Source: Clostridia bacterium
Lineage (GTDB): Bacteria; Bacillota; Clostridia; Christensenellales; DUVY01
DNA length: 36,745 nt
NCBI GenBank assembly: GCA_036562685.1
Contig: DATCJR010000091.1
Coordinates: forward strand, 1 to 36,745
Direction of reading: 5' to 3'
Shown here: positions 6,206 through 15,064 of the stretch, one piece after another
Position numbering within the stretch: the stretch's first letter is position 1
Layout: the number at the start of each line of letters is the position of its first letter
Notes under the pieces: generated by a model
The model's database searches: none
What the model was told of the DNA's origin: nothing
What the model saw: the letters and a program-made list of their open reading frames with translations, nothing else
Translations under genes and position numbers: made by a program

Positions 6206-8908
6206 TTAAACTTGAGAGATTGTCAAGTCTCCGTCATGTTTGGCAATAATAAGTTTTTTAGGCAAACGTTGCTGAAGTTCCTGACGATGAGAAATCAAGC
6301 CGATAATAAAATTACCTTTCAATTTGTCAAGAGTATCCATTACAGTATCAATAAGATCAGAATCCAATGTTCCAAATCCTTCGTCAATAAATAAAAACTC
6401 AACCGCCGCCGCTCCAGCACGTCTAGAAAGTGCGCGAGAAATAGCGATTGCCAAAGACAGCGAAACCAAAAATTTCTCGCCGCCTGACACTGTGCTTACA
6501 TTGCGGTATTGACCGCTGTTGAGATAGTCTTTGATATAAAAACCGTTATCATATTCTAATTCGAACTGTCCCATAGTCAATTTGTTGAGATATTCGCTAG
6601 CTGTATATGTGAATTCATATATATACTCCTGAGCCATAAACTCCATAAGTTTATTACTTTGGGTAAGCTTATGGAGTTCCTTGACCAAGTCAAGCCTTTT
6701 TTGAGTTTTGGTAAGCTCTTTTTGTGTATGATTATATTTGATTAAATCGTTTTTTAGTCGTTCTATTTCTCCGGTCAACGCACCAATTTTTTGTGTATAT
6801 TCTCTCTCTAGCTTCGTGTGATCATCTAATTTTTGCTTTTCAGCATGTAACTGATCTTGATTTACTTCTTTTGAATTAAGTTTGGAAATCTCACGAATCA
6901 AGCTTTCCAGCTTAATCTGAGCTTTTTCTAATTCAGACTTTTCTTGTGTCAACGCTCTTTCGGCTGCTCTTTCTGTTTCTATTATTTTCTTGATTTTTTC
7001 ATCAAGTTCTTTATAGACTATTTCAGAAGACTTTAGCGCTGTATGCAGGCTGTCAAAAGAACCCAAAATTTCTTTTAGAGTGCTTTCTAATTCATTGATC
7101 TGTTCTTTTAAGTCTTTTCCCTCTTGCTCAATAGTTTTTAAGGTAAGTTTTAAAACATCTAAGGTTTTGGTCATCTCTTGTTTTTTGGTTTTTCCCTTAT
7201 TTAGCTGATCTGTTAGCTTTATGCATTTTTCTTTAACTTCACTAAAAATATCATTAATTTTGGAACAGTCATAGTCAAAACTATTTAGTTCTTCTTGTAT
7301 TGTTTTTTCTTTTATTTTATTTTCTTCAAGTTCTTTTTCTAGGGTGCTGATTTTTTGAGCGTTGGCAGCAACTGTGGCGTTTATGTCAAAAAGCCCTTTT
7401 TCAAAAAAATCTATCTGCTTTTTTATGTCGTCTATGTTTTGGTTGTTTTCATTATCTTGCTGTAACTGCGTAATTATATTGTTGCATACCGGGCAATGAT
7501 CGCCGATACTCACTCGACTTTTTAACAGCGATGCAGCATTATGCATTGAAATATGCTCATATTGCTCTTTTTTCTCGTCTAAATCTTTTTTGCATTGCTG
7601 CTGCTCTTTTAAACTCTTAGCCTGTATGGCAACAAGCGCATCCAACTCTTGCTGTTTCGATTGAATATTTTCTATAACTTCTTTTAACTGCTTGGACAAG
7701 TCCTTAAATTTTTCTGTTTTTTTAGAAAAAGCACTGTATTCTTCTGTAATTTTTACAGGCAGGTTATCATCAAATTCAAGAGTAATTTTTGCGGACTGCT
7801 CCAATAATTTTAACTGCTCTTGTATTAAAATGGAAATATCATTTTGCGCTTTTTCTGTGTTTTCTAATTCTTGTGTATAACTTTTTATATCAGCACTAAT
7901 TTTTTTGTATTCTTCGGCCTTTTTTTGCTTTTTTTCTATTAAGATCTTGATCTTTGCTTCAATACCGCTGTTTTTATTTAAAGAATCTATATATGATTTT
8001 AATTGCTCTTTTTTTTGAGTGAGCTCTGTTTGCTGTTTTGTCGCCTCTGCCGCCGCCTGATAATCAATTGAAAGCTTCTCGATATTATGCTTTTTTAGTT
8101 CAATATCATTTTTTATATTTTGAATTTCGGATGCAAGCTTTTGGTATTCAATAAATTCTTTATAGCTCTTTTCCAATTCAAAATATGATTTTTCCAATTC
8201 TTTCTTTTTTTGTGTAATCTTAATTTGTCCGTCTTGTAAATCTTTCAGCTCTTTGGTTTTATCATCTATTGTTTTTTGGTCGATATGTCCAAGGCTTTCT
8301 AGTATGCTCTCATGAATCTTTTGCGTACTTTCTAATTCTCTTTTTTGCTCCAAAACTTTTTTATTAAGTTCTTCCCCATACTTGTCCAAAGAAAAAATAT
8401 TGCCTATCATCTGCTTGCGGGCGGAATCGTTTTGAGAAATGAATTTGTCATATTCTCCTTGAACCAAGACCACGCATTTTGCAAAATCGTTAACATTAAG
8501 CTTTAGAAGATCGGTAACATAGTTATTGACATCTCTTACACCTTCCGCCAAAGAAATCTTTTTATCCGTTATATCAAAAATTTCCGCAACCATCTTTGTG
8601 CTTTTATAAGGCTGCAGCTTTCTTGATATTTGATAGATTTTATTTTGATTGCCTACATTAAGCGAAAAGACAAAGTCAATTTCGGCGGTTTTGTCCGTAA
8701 GATTGACAATATCATAATTGCGATAATTCAAGTTATTAGGAAGGTCGCCGTATAAGGCGATTATTATGCTGTCAATAATAGCTGATTTTCCGCTGCCGCT
8801 GTTTCCGCAAATTCCAAAAACGCCTTCGCTAGAAAGGCTTTCAAAATCTATTATTTGTTCGGTTATATAATTTTTTATGCCCTTAATGCGCAGTCTAAGG
8901 GGTTTCAT
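6206..8908 (-). CDS. sbcC: Nuclease SbcCD subunit C (Rad50-like ATPase)
   Basis: SbcC is the SMC-like ATPase partner of SbcD. Together they cut hairpins and blocked DNA ends. The N-terminal ATP-binding half has Walker A GNSGSGKSA near residue 35. The long middle is coiled coil rich in Lys, Glu and Gln, broken near residue 473 by CPVC, the zinc hook that joins two molecules. The C-terminal half carries the signature VSGGEKFLVSLSLA and Walker B FLFIDEGFGTLD. At 900 residues it has normal length. Its start codon overlaps the end of sbcD by four bases (ATGA), so the two are translationally coupled. It converges on murA with only seven bases between their stops. Confidence 0.93.
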   Translation of the reverse strand: MKPLRLRIKGIKNYITEQIIDFESLSSEGVFGICGNSGSGKSAIIDSIIIALYGDLPNNLNYRNYDIVNLTDKTAEIDFVFSLNVGNQNKIYQISRKLQPYKSTKMVAEIFDITDKKISLAEGVRDVNNYVTDLLKLNVNDFAKCVVLVQGEYDKFISQNDSARKQMIGNIFSLDKYGEELNKKVLEQKRELESTQKIHESILESLGHIDQKTIDDKTKELKDLQDGQIKITQKKKELEKSYFELEKSYKEFIEYQKLASEIQNIKNDIELKKHNIEKLSIDYQAAAEATKQQTELTQKKEQLKSYIDSLNKNSGIEAKIKILIEKKQKKAEEYKKISADIKSYTQELENTEKAQNDISILIQEQLKLLEQSAKITLEFDDNLPVKITEEYSAFSKKTEKFKDLSKQLKEVIENIQSKQQELDALVAIQAKSLKEQQQCKKDLDEKKEQYEHISMHNAASLLKSRVSIGDHCPVCNNIITQLQQDNENNQNIDDIKKQIDFFEKGLFDINATVAANAQKISTLEKELEENKIKEKTIQEELNSFDYDCSKINDIFSEVKEKCIKLTDQLNKGKTKKQEMTKTLDVLKLTLKTIEQEGKDLKEQINELESTLKEILGSFDSLHTALKSSEIVYKELDEKIKKIIETERAAERALTQEKSELEKAQIKLESLIREISKLNSKEVNQDQLHAEKQKLDDHTKLEREYTQKIGALTGEIERLKNDLIKYNHTQKELTKTQKRLDLVKELHKLTQSNKLMEFMAQEYIYEFTYTASEYLNKLTMGQFELEYDNGFYIKDYLNSGQYRNVSTVSGGEKFLVSLSLAIAISRALSRRAGAAAVEFLFIDEGFGTLDSDLIDTVMDTLDKLKGNFIIGLISHRQELQQRLPKKLIIAKHDGDLTISQV

Positions 8909-10038
8909 ACATTACTCTCCATGATCTCTAAAAACAGATTAATCAGCTCTTCTTTTGGCTGTGTGCCAAATTGACTTTGGTAATATTCAATAAAAATTTG
9001 CCTGTCGCTCTTTTGGATTCTGTCTTTTAAATTAATCTTTTTTCGTTCAGGCAGTATTAGCTGAAGCCGCAATAAATTGGGAAACGCCTTTAATGCTTTG
9101 CTGTCGCTGTCGGTCAAACTTTCTTGCAGCTTCAAGTCAAGCCAAACCCATTTTTCACTATTTTTTTCAAGCATTTCCATAGCATGCATTACATTGTCCG
9201 CCGCCAATCTTATAAGAGACTTGTATTTTGTAATAGGAACACGCTTAAGATCTTTTATTCCATTTTTATCAATATCAGCTATAATTACGGACTTTTGATT
9301 GCTTTCATCAAAAGCATACGGCATTATTGATCCGCTGTAATAAATATTATTAGTTTTGGATATAGTTTGAGGCTTGTGTATATGACCTAGTGCGGTATAA
9401 TGCGCTTTTGGAAAAGTATCTATCGGGATAATGCGTGCACCGCCCAATTCGATCTCTCTTTCGTCACCTTCTTTTACACCGCCTACACAAAAAAGATGGC
9501 TTAAATTAATATTAATCGTATCCTCTCTAAAGCCCAAAGCCCCTTCATATAACCGATTTTTTACCCTGTCTATATAAGTTGAATTAGGATCTATAACATC
9601 GCCCAGCCTTGAATCAGACGGATAAGGCAAAAGATTGATTACCGCTCTTTCGCCGTTTATGTCCATTTGGATATAACCCTTGCCTGCTGTAATCTTTTTT
9701 GCCGAATAAGTTATATCATGTTCGCCGGCTATTACGATATTGCAGTACAAAGCCATCTCTTTGGCTGCGGACAGTCTTACCGGATCGTCATGATTGCCCG
9801 CGATGACAACGACGGTACAAAGCCTGCCTAGCTTGACCATGCTTTCATAAAACAAACTCTCTGCAGCAGCTGAAGGCAATGCTGTATCAAAAACATCGCC
9901 TGCAATAAGCGCAATATCCACCTTTTCGCGGTCCGCTATTTCAATTATTTCATCCATTACGGCTTGCTGCTCTTCCAGCCTATCGACATTGAAGAGCTTT
10001 TTGCCTAGATGCAAATCGGCTGTATGAAGTATTTTCAT
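8905..10038 (-). CDS. sbcD: Nuclease SbcCD subunit D (Mre11-like)
   Basis: SbcD is the metal-dependent phosphodiesterase of the SbcCD complex. The phosphoesterase motifs appear in order: ADLHLGK (residues 7-13), GDVFD, GNHDDPVRL and GHIHKPQ, which provide the Asp, His and Asn ligands of two Mn ions. The C-terminal region from about residue 265 is the capping domain that contacts SbcC. The length of 377 residues is typical. A promoter at 10046-10074 places the likely transcription start at the ATG itself. The gene is divergent from the DnaD-like gene and is followed directly by sbcC. Confidence 0.93.
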   Translation of the reverse strand: MKILHTADLHLGKKLFNVDRLEEQQAVMDEIIEIADREKVDIALIAGDVFDTALPSAAAESLFYESMVKLGRLCTVVVIAGNHDDPVRLSAAKEMALYCNIVIAGEHDITYSAKKITAGKGYIQMDINGERAVINLLPYPSDSRLGDVIDPNSTYIDRVKNRLYEGALGFREDTININLSHLFCVGGVKEGDEREIELGGARIIPIDTFPKAHYTALGHIHKPQTISKTNNIYYSGSIMPYAFDESNQKSVIIADIDKNGIKDLKRVPITKYKSLIRLAADNVMHAMEMLEKNSEKWVWLDLKLQESLTDSDSKALKAFPNLLRLQLILPERKKINLKDRIQKSDRQIFIEYYQSQFGTQPKEELINLFLEIMESNV

Positions 10039-10045
10039 AGCTCTT

Positions 10046-10074
10046 ATTGTAACACAATTAAGAGGTTAGAACAA
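10046..10074 (-). promoter_or_regulatory. Promoter of sbcDC
   Basis: On the minus strand: TTGTTC, 17-base spacer, TACAAT. Only seven bases separate the -10 box from the sbcD ATG, so the transcript may start at the initiation codon and lack an SD. Confidence 0.6.
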
Positions 10075-10125
10075 TGCATTAGAAAAAAACAAAGATTTTA
10101 ATATAAATACTGTTTTTGTATAGAC

Positions 10126-10154
10126 TTGAAGTTTATATTAAAAAATGCTATTAT
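10126..10154 (+). promoter_or_regulatory. Promoter of the DnaD-like/DnaI-like operon
   Basis: TTGAAG (10126-10131), 17-base spacer, TATTAT (10149-10154). Expected start near 10161, about 27 bases before ATG 10188, which has the SD CAGGGG at 10174-10179. Confidence 0.65.
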
Positions 10155-10187
10155 TTATTCCCATATATCTTTTCAGGGGTTAGTATA

Positions 10188-11621
10188 ATGTTTGCAAGTT
10201 TTTCAAGCGAATATCTTTTGGACAGCTATACAGGTCTTGATAACCTGTTTATTTCCGAATACCTTCCGCAAGCTCCCGATATGTGTATCAAGGTGTATGT
10301 TTACGGATTGTTTTTATGCTCACATTCTCATACTCCTGATAATGATCTGGAAGCTATGGCGCGCACGCTGTATATGCAGCCATCAGAAATAATCGATGCT
10401 TTTACATATTGGGCAGAATTGGGACTTGTTTCCATTGTTCAGCATAATCCTTTTTGCGTAAAGTACCTGCCGCCTAAAAATGCTCTCAATGTGAAAAAAT
10501 ACAGTGCGACAAAATATCATGACTTTAATATGCAATTAGAGGCAATGTTTGACCGCGAAATTTTGCCTAATGAATTTAACGAATACTACAATGCTATTGA
10601 GACCTATCATATAGAACCTGAAGCTTTTTTGCTTATTGCAAAATACTGCATCGACCTAAAAGGCGGAAATATAAATTATAGATATGTTTTGGCTGTGGCA
10701 AGAAACTGGGCAAACGCCGGAATTACCACATGCGAAAGAGTAGAAGAAAAAATCCTGGAGTATGACAAAGTATCTGAAGAGTTATCTCTTGTAATGAAAG
10801 CTTTGGGCAGCCGTAAAAAAGCCGATATTGACGAAAGAGCTATGTATCTAAAATGGAAAGAAGAATTTTTGTTTGACCAAAACACTATTTTGACAGTTGC
10901 TCAAAGAGTGAAAAAAGGCGGATTCACTAAACTCAACAGTGAACTTACAAAATACTATGAAAACAAAATGATGACTATCCAAGAGATAGAAGCATTTGAA
11001 AATAACCGCGAGAAGCTGTATGCTCTTGCGCGAAAAATCAACCGCACTATTGGCGTATATTACGAACAATTAGACTATATTATAGAAACCTATATCAATG
11101 ATTGGATTTCAAAGGGCTTTGAAGAAGATGCGCTATTATTGATCGCTGATGCATGTTTTAGAAAAAATATCCGCACGCTTGACGGCATGAATGGACTTAT
11201 CGGAAAACTTTACAAACAAGGACTAGTCAGCGCAAACAGCATTATTTCACATCTGGAAAGATTGAGCGTTATTGACAAAAAGATAAGCGAAATTTTTGAA
11301 GCTTTAGGAATAGAAAAAAATATCACAAGCTGGGATAGAGACAGCTACAGGACTTGGACTTATTCTTGGGGAATGAGTGATGAATTGATTTTGTTTTGCG
11401 CTTCCAAAGCAAGAGGCACAGCTTCGCCTATGGCTTATATGAATAAAATTCTGTCAACATGGTATGACCAAAAAATCACAACGCTTGAACAGGCAAAAGC
11501 ATTTCATTTCCCTTCCACAGCTTTGGATACTCAAACAACTTCAAAAATGCAAAACGAGAGAAAATATACTCAACAAGAACTTAATGCGCTAATAGATGAT
11601 ATCACTAAGGTAGAATTTTAA
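10188..11621 (+). CDS. DnaD-domain replication initiation protein (DnaB/DnaD-like)
   Basis: The protein of 477 residues from ATG 10188 starts with a winged-helix-like region (about residues 20-100), with the DnaD-type pattern VKVYVYGLFLCS, then EAMARTLYMQPSEIIDAFTYWAELGLV. Two later segments resemble DnaD C-terminal (DDBH2) repeats, including YVLAVARNWANAGITTCERV and MAYMNKILSTWYDQKITTLE. This is the general layout of Bacillus DnaB and DnaD, which remodel DnaA-bound origins and help load the replicative helicase. The helicase-loader gene follows after one base, which supports the assignment. An upstream ATG at 10116 is rejected because it lies before the predicted transcription start. The exact family member is uncertain. 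Confidence 0.8.
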   Translation: MFASFSSEYLLDSYTGLDNLFISEYLPQAPDMCIKVYVYGLFLCSHSHTPDNDLEAMARTLYMQPSEIIDAFTYWAELGLVSIVQHNPFCVKYLPPKNALNVKKYSATKYHDFNMQLEAMFDREILPNEFNEYYNAIETYHIEPEAFLLIAKYCIDLKGGNINYRYVLAVARNWANAGITTCERVEEKILEYDKVSEELSLVMKALGSRKKADIDERAMYLKWKEEFLFDQNTILTVAQRVKKGGFTKLNSELTKYYENKMMTIQEIEAFENNREKLYALARKINRTIGVYYEQLDYIIETYINDWISKGFEEDALLLIADACFRKNIRTLDGMNGLIGKLYKQGLVSANSIISHLERLSVIDKKISEIFEALGIEKNITSWDRDSYRTWTYSWGMSDELILFCASKARGTASPMAYMNKILSTWYDQKITTLEQAKAFHFPSTALDTQTTSKMQNERKYTQQELNALIDDITKVEF

Positions 11622-11622
11622 T

Positions 11623-12543
11623 ATGATTTTGAAAGATATCTTAGAACAATATAAAGACAGGCGCATGCGGGCGCAAATGTTGGCAGAGTTTAATTATCAA
11701 AAAGCTCTTGATGATAAAGAGTTCTTTGAACTTGAAAAAAAATATAGAGCTCTTAATATCGAATACGCCAAAAATTCAACTCAAGAATTATTGGCAAAAT
11801 TAACTGAAGTTCAAAAAACTAGGGAAGAACTTTTAAAAAAACTAGGTCTTATCATAACTCCTCAATATCAGTGTAAAAATTGTCAAGATACAGGCTATAA
11901 AAACGGCAAGCTATGCTTGTGTGTAAAACAAGAAGTAAAAAAACACATATCTGATATTTGCGGTATTCCCAAAAACATAGAATGCGATTTTGAAAAATGC
12001 GATCTTAGCGTTTTTAAAGACCAAGACCAAAGAAAAGTCATGAGTGATACTTATGACAAAATGAAACAATATTGTTCTAAGTTCCCTAACACGGCAATTA
12101 ACTTAATGGTTTTTTCAGGTGCTACCGGAACGGGAAAAACTTATCTTATCAGCGCAATAGCCACCGAATTATCTATGGCTGGATTTGATGTTTTCTTTAC
12201 AACGGCTTTTGGGCTTAATAATATATTTTTAAAAAGTCATACGGCAGATATAGAGCAAAAATCTCAATTTATAGAACCGCTTTTAAAATGCGATTTGCTG
12301 ATTATCGACGATTTGGGAACTGAGCCTGTTTATCGCAATGTAAGTCAAGAGTATTTATACACCATAATAAACGAGCGTAAAATCAACAAGCAGCATACGC
12401 TTATTTCCACAAACCTGACTCAAGACGAAATACTAAGTCGATACGGCGAAAGAATATTTTCTAGACTTAACAACAAAGCCGATTCGTTGTTCTTGTCTTT
12501 AGAAGGAAAAGATATAAGGCTTAATAAAAAGAATAACCAATAA
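11623..12543 (+). CDS. DnaI/DnaC-like helicase loader ATPase
   Basis: This 306-residue AAA+ protein should load the replicative helicase with the DnaD-like protein encoded just upstream. The N-terminal third is helical and ends in a cysteine cluster, CKNCQDTGYKNGKLCLC, the zinc-binding type seen in DnaI. The AAA+ domain has Walker A GATGTGKT near residue 165, Walker B LLIIDDLG, and the sensor/arginine region STNLTQDEI and RYGERIFSRL. The start ATG is two bases after the upstream stop, with AAGGTAG about 10 bases ahead, so translation is coupled. No clear hairpin terminator follows before the tRNA promoter. Confidence 0.88.
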   Translation: MILKDILEQYKDRRMRAQMLAEFNYQKALDDKEFFELEKKYRALNIEYAKNSTQELLAKLTEVQKTREELLKKLGLIITPQYQCKNCQDTGYKNGKLCLCVKQEVKKHISDICGIPKNIECDFEKCDLSVFKDQDQRKVMSDTYDKMKQYCSKFPNTAINLMVFSGATGTGKTYLISAIATELSMAGFDVFFTTAFGLNNIFLKSHTADIEQKSQFIEPLLKCDLLIIDDLGTEPVYRNVSQEYLYTIINERKINKQHTLISTNLTQDEILSRYGERIFSRLNNKADSLFLSLEGKDIRLNKKNNQ

Positions 12544-12582
12544 TTTTCAGCTCACAAAAACACCAAAATTGCCGATTTATAC

Positions 12583-12611
12583 TTGCCAACATTTATACGA
12601 TATATTATAAT
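12583..12611 (+). promoter_or_regulatory. Promoter of the tRNA-Thr locus
   Basis: TTGCCA (12583-12588), 17-base spacer, TATAAT (12606-12611). Transcription should begin near 12618, 30 bases before the first tRNA-like segment. Confidence 0.75.
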
Positions 12612-12647
12612 TTATAAGCATTGCAATTTAATAGGCAAACGGCTTAT

Positions 12648-12689
12648 GCTGATGTAGCTCAGCCGGTAGAGCACCTCCTTGGTAAGGAT
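12648..12689 (+). pseudogene. 5' half of a tRNA-Thr(GGU) gene, broken at the anticodon arm
   Basis: The segment has an acceptor strand GCTGATG, a complete D arm (GCTC, AGCCGGTA, GAGC) and anticodon arm CCTCC-TTGGTAA-GGA, with anticodon GGT. After AAGGA the sequence turns into TGTACTCATACC and an A run, with no variable loop, T arm or acceptor 3' strand. The break falls exactly in the anticodon arm, the usual crossover place for tRNA-targeting integrases. The tRNA cannot fold, so it is a relic. A complete tRNA of the same specificity begins 27 bases later. Confidence 0.8.
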
Positions 12690-12715
12690 GTACTCATACC
12701 AAAAAAACCAAATAT

Positions 12716-12791
<76 letters not shown>

Positions 12792-12799
12792 AAAATGGC

Positions 12800-12828
12800 A
12801 AAAAACCGCTCGAAATGGGCGGTTTTTC
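12800..12828 (+). terminator. Terminator of the tRNA-Thr transcript
   Basis: AAAAACCGC (801-809) pairs with GCGGTTTTT (819-827) directly after the tRNA CCA end. Confidence 0.85.
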
Positions 12829-12854
12829 TCTATTTATCGCAATTTTTGGCAAAA

Positions 12855-13046
12855 TCATACTTTTTTACTTTCGTACTTTTTTCTAAAATTTTCGTACTTT
12901 TTTTGCCATTAGCAAGTTTTGGTTTAACCTATATAAAAAAATAAGTACGAAACGAGTACGAAATTTGATAGGTGTAAATCCTTGCTGTGTGTCTGTGTTT
13001 GTTTTTGTAAGTTTTATCGGTAAAATATAAGTACGATAATTAGTAC
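12855..13046. repeat. Cluster of CGTACTT repeats, putative integrase arm-type sites
   Basis: Between the tRNA and the integrase gene the sequence holds about six copies of a motif close to TTTCGTACTTTTTT. Two full copies (869-882 and 890-903) and one variant (CATACTTTTTT near 857) point right. Three copies in reverse, AAGTACGAAA near 943, GAGTACGAAA near 954 and AAGTACGATA near 13029, point left, followed by a weaker AGTACAAAA. Tyrosine integrases with an N-terminal arm-binding domain use such repeats beside the crossover core. The stretch 12829-13042 has no gene. Confidence 0.6.
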
Positions 13047-13087
13047 AAAAAAAAGCCGAGTCTATCAGCATTATGATAGGCTCGGCT
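13043..13087 (-). terminator. Terminator of the integrase gene
   Basis: Arms AGCCGAGTCTATCA (13053-13066) and TGATAGGCTCGGCT (13074-13087) pair with one mismatch, loop of seven bases. On the minus strand it is followed by TTTTTTTTG. Confidence 0.9.
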
Positions 13088-13097
13088 ATATAATATT

Positions 13098-14513
13098 TTA
13101 GCGTGTTACCACATGTTCTCTTGAGAATATTTCATCTACAATCTCTGCCGCTCTCTTATCATCATTTTGGAACACTTTTCTGTATTTTTGTTTTGTGACC
13201 TTATCGTTAGCATGTCCTGCTCTGTCCGCTATCATTTCACTCGATATTAAATTTGATGCGTATTGAATCGATATGTTAGTCGTGCGTAAGGAATGAAAGT
13301 CGACATCTTTGAGGTTGTATTTTTTCTGAAGCTTTTTCCACCATCCGTATATAGTTGATGGGTGCACTGGTTTTCCGCTTAGCTGAAGAAACAAGTAGGG
13401 AAGTCCCTGATACCTATCGCCTAATATGTTCTCAACATAATCATTCCACCAGGCTTTGTATTTTTTGAGCTGATTTGTAAGCGAGGAAGGCATTGAATAT
13501 GATTTTGCGGAGTGTTCAGATTTCGGGGTTTTTTCGATGACACCTTTTCTTGCCACTGATGTTCTTGACCTCTTGACATCCATAATGCCATTTTCCAGGT
13601 CAAGATCTGACCATTGCAACCCTGCCACCTCACCTCGTCGTCTGCCCATATATATACCTATCATTACTGCTGTAACAGCTCTTAAGTCCTTTTCCTTTTC
13701 AATGCATTCAAGAGTATCCAGAGTGTCGTCCAAATCCATGATTTCTTTTTCTTTCGGTATTCCTTGTATACCTTTGACATATTCTGCTGAGGCATAGTTT
13801 TTATCTAGTATTTCAAACCTCTTTGCCAAGGACAGCATGTGCTTAAATATTCTCACGATTTTAGCAAGTGTTTCAGATGAATAATGTCTTGTTTCGTTGA
13901 TGATTGTGAACAGTTCATCTGCAGAGCTTTGAAGTGCGTTAGCTATTTTTTCAGCCGATTCCAAAGCTACATTCTTTCCGCTTACAGCACTTTTTAATGT
14001 GGCATCAGATATTCCAGCAAGCATTGCGAATTTACACAAGCTCAGTTTCCTATCCTTAATTTTCTTTCTTATCATAGCTTTGGGTGTTACCGTTGTTTGT
14101 ACATATGTAAGGCTAGAAAGGTTATCAATGAAGTTCTGTGTTACTAACGGTTTGAGTTCGTTTAGCTTATAGTTCCCTAAGATGCTTAATATGAGAGTGG
14201 TGTGGGTTTGGCAGGATGAATGGTAGTTTGCCGATGTGTGTTTTTCCATATAGTCAAGAAATATTACGCTGTATTCTTTTAGCGTTGCATTTTCATCTAT
14301 GTTAAACGGATTATGTAAATTTGCTTTAACATGTTTTTCATATTCCAATGCGAAAGCTTCAGCAGCCTTATCCTGATCTCTTTTTGTAAGTCCTTTTGGT
14401 GGCTCCCATGTCGTTGTGGCTGTTTTGTACTTACCGGTCTTTTCATCCTTGACAGGAACTTGGATACGGTAATTGATGCCTTTCTTTCTAATTTGTCTAA
14501 TTACTGTTGCCAT
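13098..14513 (-). CDS. int: Tyrosine-type integrase with an inserted XRE-like HTH
   Basis: The enzyme integrates and excises the prophage at the tRNA-Thr site. The N-terminus (residues 1-45) is an arm-site-binding domain, and a core-binding domain begins near 75. The catalytic domain holds Arg292 in GRRRGE, Lys331 or Lys328, His407 and Arg410 in HSLR, His434 in RAGH and the nucleophile Tyr444, so it appears active. Residues about 145-205 do not fit the core-binding fold. They read like an XRE/Cro-type helix-turn-helix (KLSLCKFAMLAGISDATLKS, then an EKIANAL helix), and the core-binding pattern resumes afterwards (TLAKIVRIFKHMLSLAKRF). The gene has its own promoter and terminator and points toward the attachment site. 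At 471 residues it is longer than the usual 370-400. Confidence 0.92.
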   Translation of the reverse strand: MATVIRQIRKKGINYRIQVPVKDEKTGKYKTATTTWEPPKGLTKRDQDKAAEAFALEYEKHVKANLHNPFNIDENATLKEYSVIFLDYMEKHTSANYHSSCQTHTTLILSILGNYKLNELKPLVTQNFIDNLSSLTYVQTTVTPKAMIRKKIKDRKLSLCKFAMLAGISDATLKSAVSGKNVALESAEKIANALQSSADELFTIINETRHYSSETLAKIVRIFKHMLSLAKRFEILDKNYASAEYVKGIQGIPKEKEIMDLDDTLDTLECIEKEKDLRAVTAVMIGIYMGRRRGEVAGLQWSDLDLENGIMDVKRSRTSVARKGVIEKTPKSEHSAKSYSMPSSLTNQLKKYKAWWNDYVENILGDRYQGLPYLFLQLSGKPVHPSTIYGWWKKLQKKYNLKDVDFHSLRTTNISIQYASNLISSEMIADRAGHANDKVTKQKYRKVFQNDDKRAAEIVDEIFSREHVVTR

Positions 14514-14540
14514 AAATAACCCCCTTTTTTGTTAGTACAA

Positions 14541-14569
14541 ACAATACCGTTATCATCTGATAAAGTCTA
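14541..14569 (-). promoter_or_regulatory. Promoter of the integrase gene
   Basis: Minus strand: TAGACT, 17-base spacer ending AACGG, TATTGT. The same boxes, spacing and AACGG occur at 30894-30922. The predicted start near 14534 leaves a leader of about 20 bases with AAAAGGGGG as SD. Confidence 0.5.
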
Positions 14570-14580
14570 GAGAAAAGAGG

Positions 14581-14763
14581 CTATTTCCCACATAAATATC
14601 TTATTAAATCATCAAGGTCTATAAGGAACTTTTTACCTATAAGGGCATAGTGTATAAGGTTTTGTTTGCATAATATCCTGATGCCATTTGCCGTTACAGA
14701 TGTGCCAGCATCAAGCTCTTTTATCTCACGCATAGCTTCATTAATCGTTCTCATTCTTTTCAT
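14581..14763 (-). CDS. Small HTH protein, possible excisionase
   Basis: The 60-residue protein has a winged-helix/MerR-like layout, as in the excisionase (HTH_17) family: a helix, TSVTANGIRILCKQNLI as helix-turn-helix, then a strand KKFLIDLDDLIRYL. Such proteins bend DNA at attachment sites or act as small regulators. Its ATG lies one base after the holin-like gene's stop, so it is probably translated from the late transcript. The integrase promoter lies just beyond its own stop. That placement would allow an excision factor to be made only during late or lytic expression, but this is inference. Confidence 0.65.
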   Translation of the reverse strand: MKRMRTINEAMREIKELDAGTSVTANGIRILCKQNLIHYALIGKKFLIDLDDLIRYLCGK

Positions 14764-14764
14764 A

Positions 14765-15052
14765 TCATTCTTTTCCCTTGCTTAGTTGTTTAAATATCTG
14801 GTTAGTTCCCGTTGCGGTAAGACCACTAGCACCACCTATGATGATAGCCATTAATATATTGTCAGCTGGGACAATGCTTGGCATCGCATAAAAGGCTATT
14901 AATCCTATACCTGCTCCCAGCGCTACTGACAAAAGGGGAATTATTTGTTTAAAGATTTCATTCCCCTTGACTGCATGCTTTATTATCTCCATCACGCTAT
15001 ACACCACTGCCGCTATACCAGGCACACTTATTAAATTCAAATACTCTTCCAT
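14765..15052 (-). CDS. Holin-like small membrane protein
   Basis: The 95-residue protein has three hydrophobic stretches (about residues 7-25, 37-58 and 64-82) and a charged end KQLSKGKE, the usual shape of phage holins that open the cell membrane at lysis. Its place at the end of the tail genes, next to another small membrane protein, agrees with a lysis gene. The Gly/Ala-rich middle SVALGAGIGLIAFYA and IIIGGASGLTATG is typical of such proteins in Firmicutes phages. No endolysin is found beside it. The match is by size, topology and position rather than by a signature motif. Confidence 0.7.
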   Translation of the reverse strand: MEEYLNLISVPGIAAVVYSVMEIIKHAVKGNEIFKQIIPLLSVALGAGIGLIAFYAMPSIVPADNILMAIIIGGASGLTATGTNQIFKQLSKGKE

Positions 15053-15064
15053 ATATATACCTCC

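Noticed and set aside
201-12689. The two tRNA-Thr halves as one gene split by a 12-kb insertion.
   Set aside because: Order is reversed (3' half left of 5' half) and the anticodons differ (CGT versus GGT), so they come from different genes.
12829-13042. The alternating CGTACTT repeats as a CRISPR array.
   Set aside because: Repeats are short, inverted relative to each other, unevenly spaced and without spacers; no cas genes are near.
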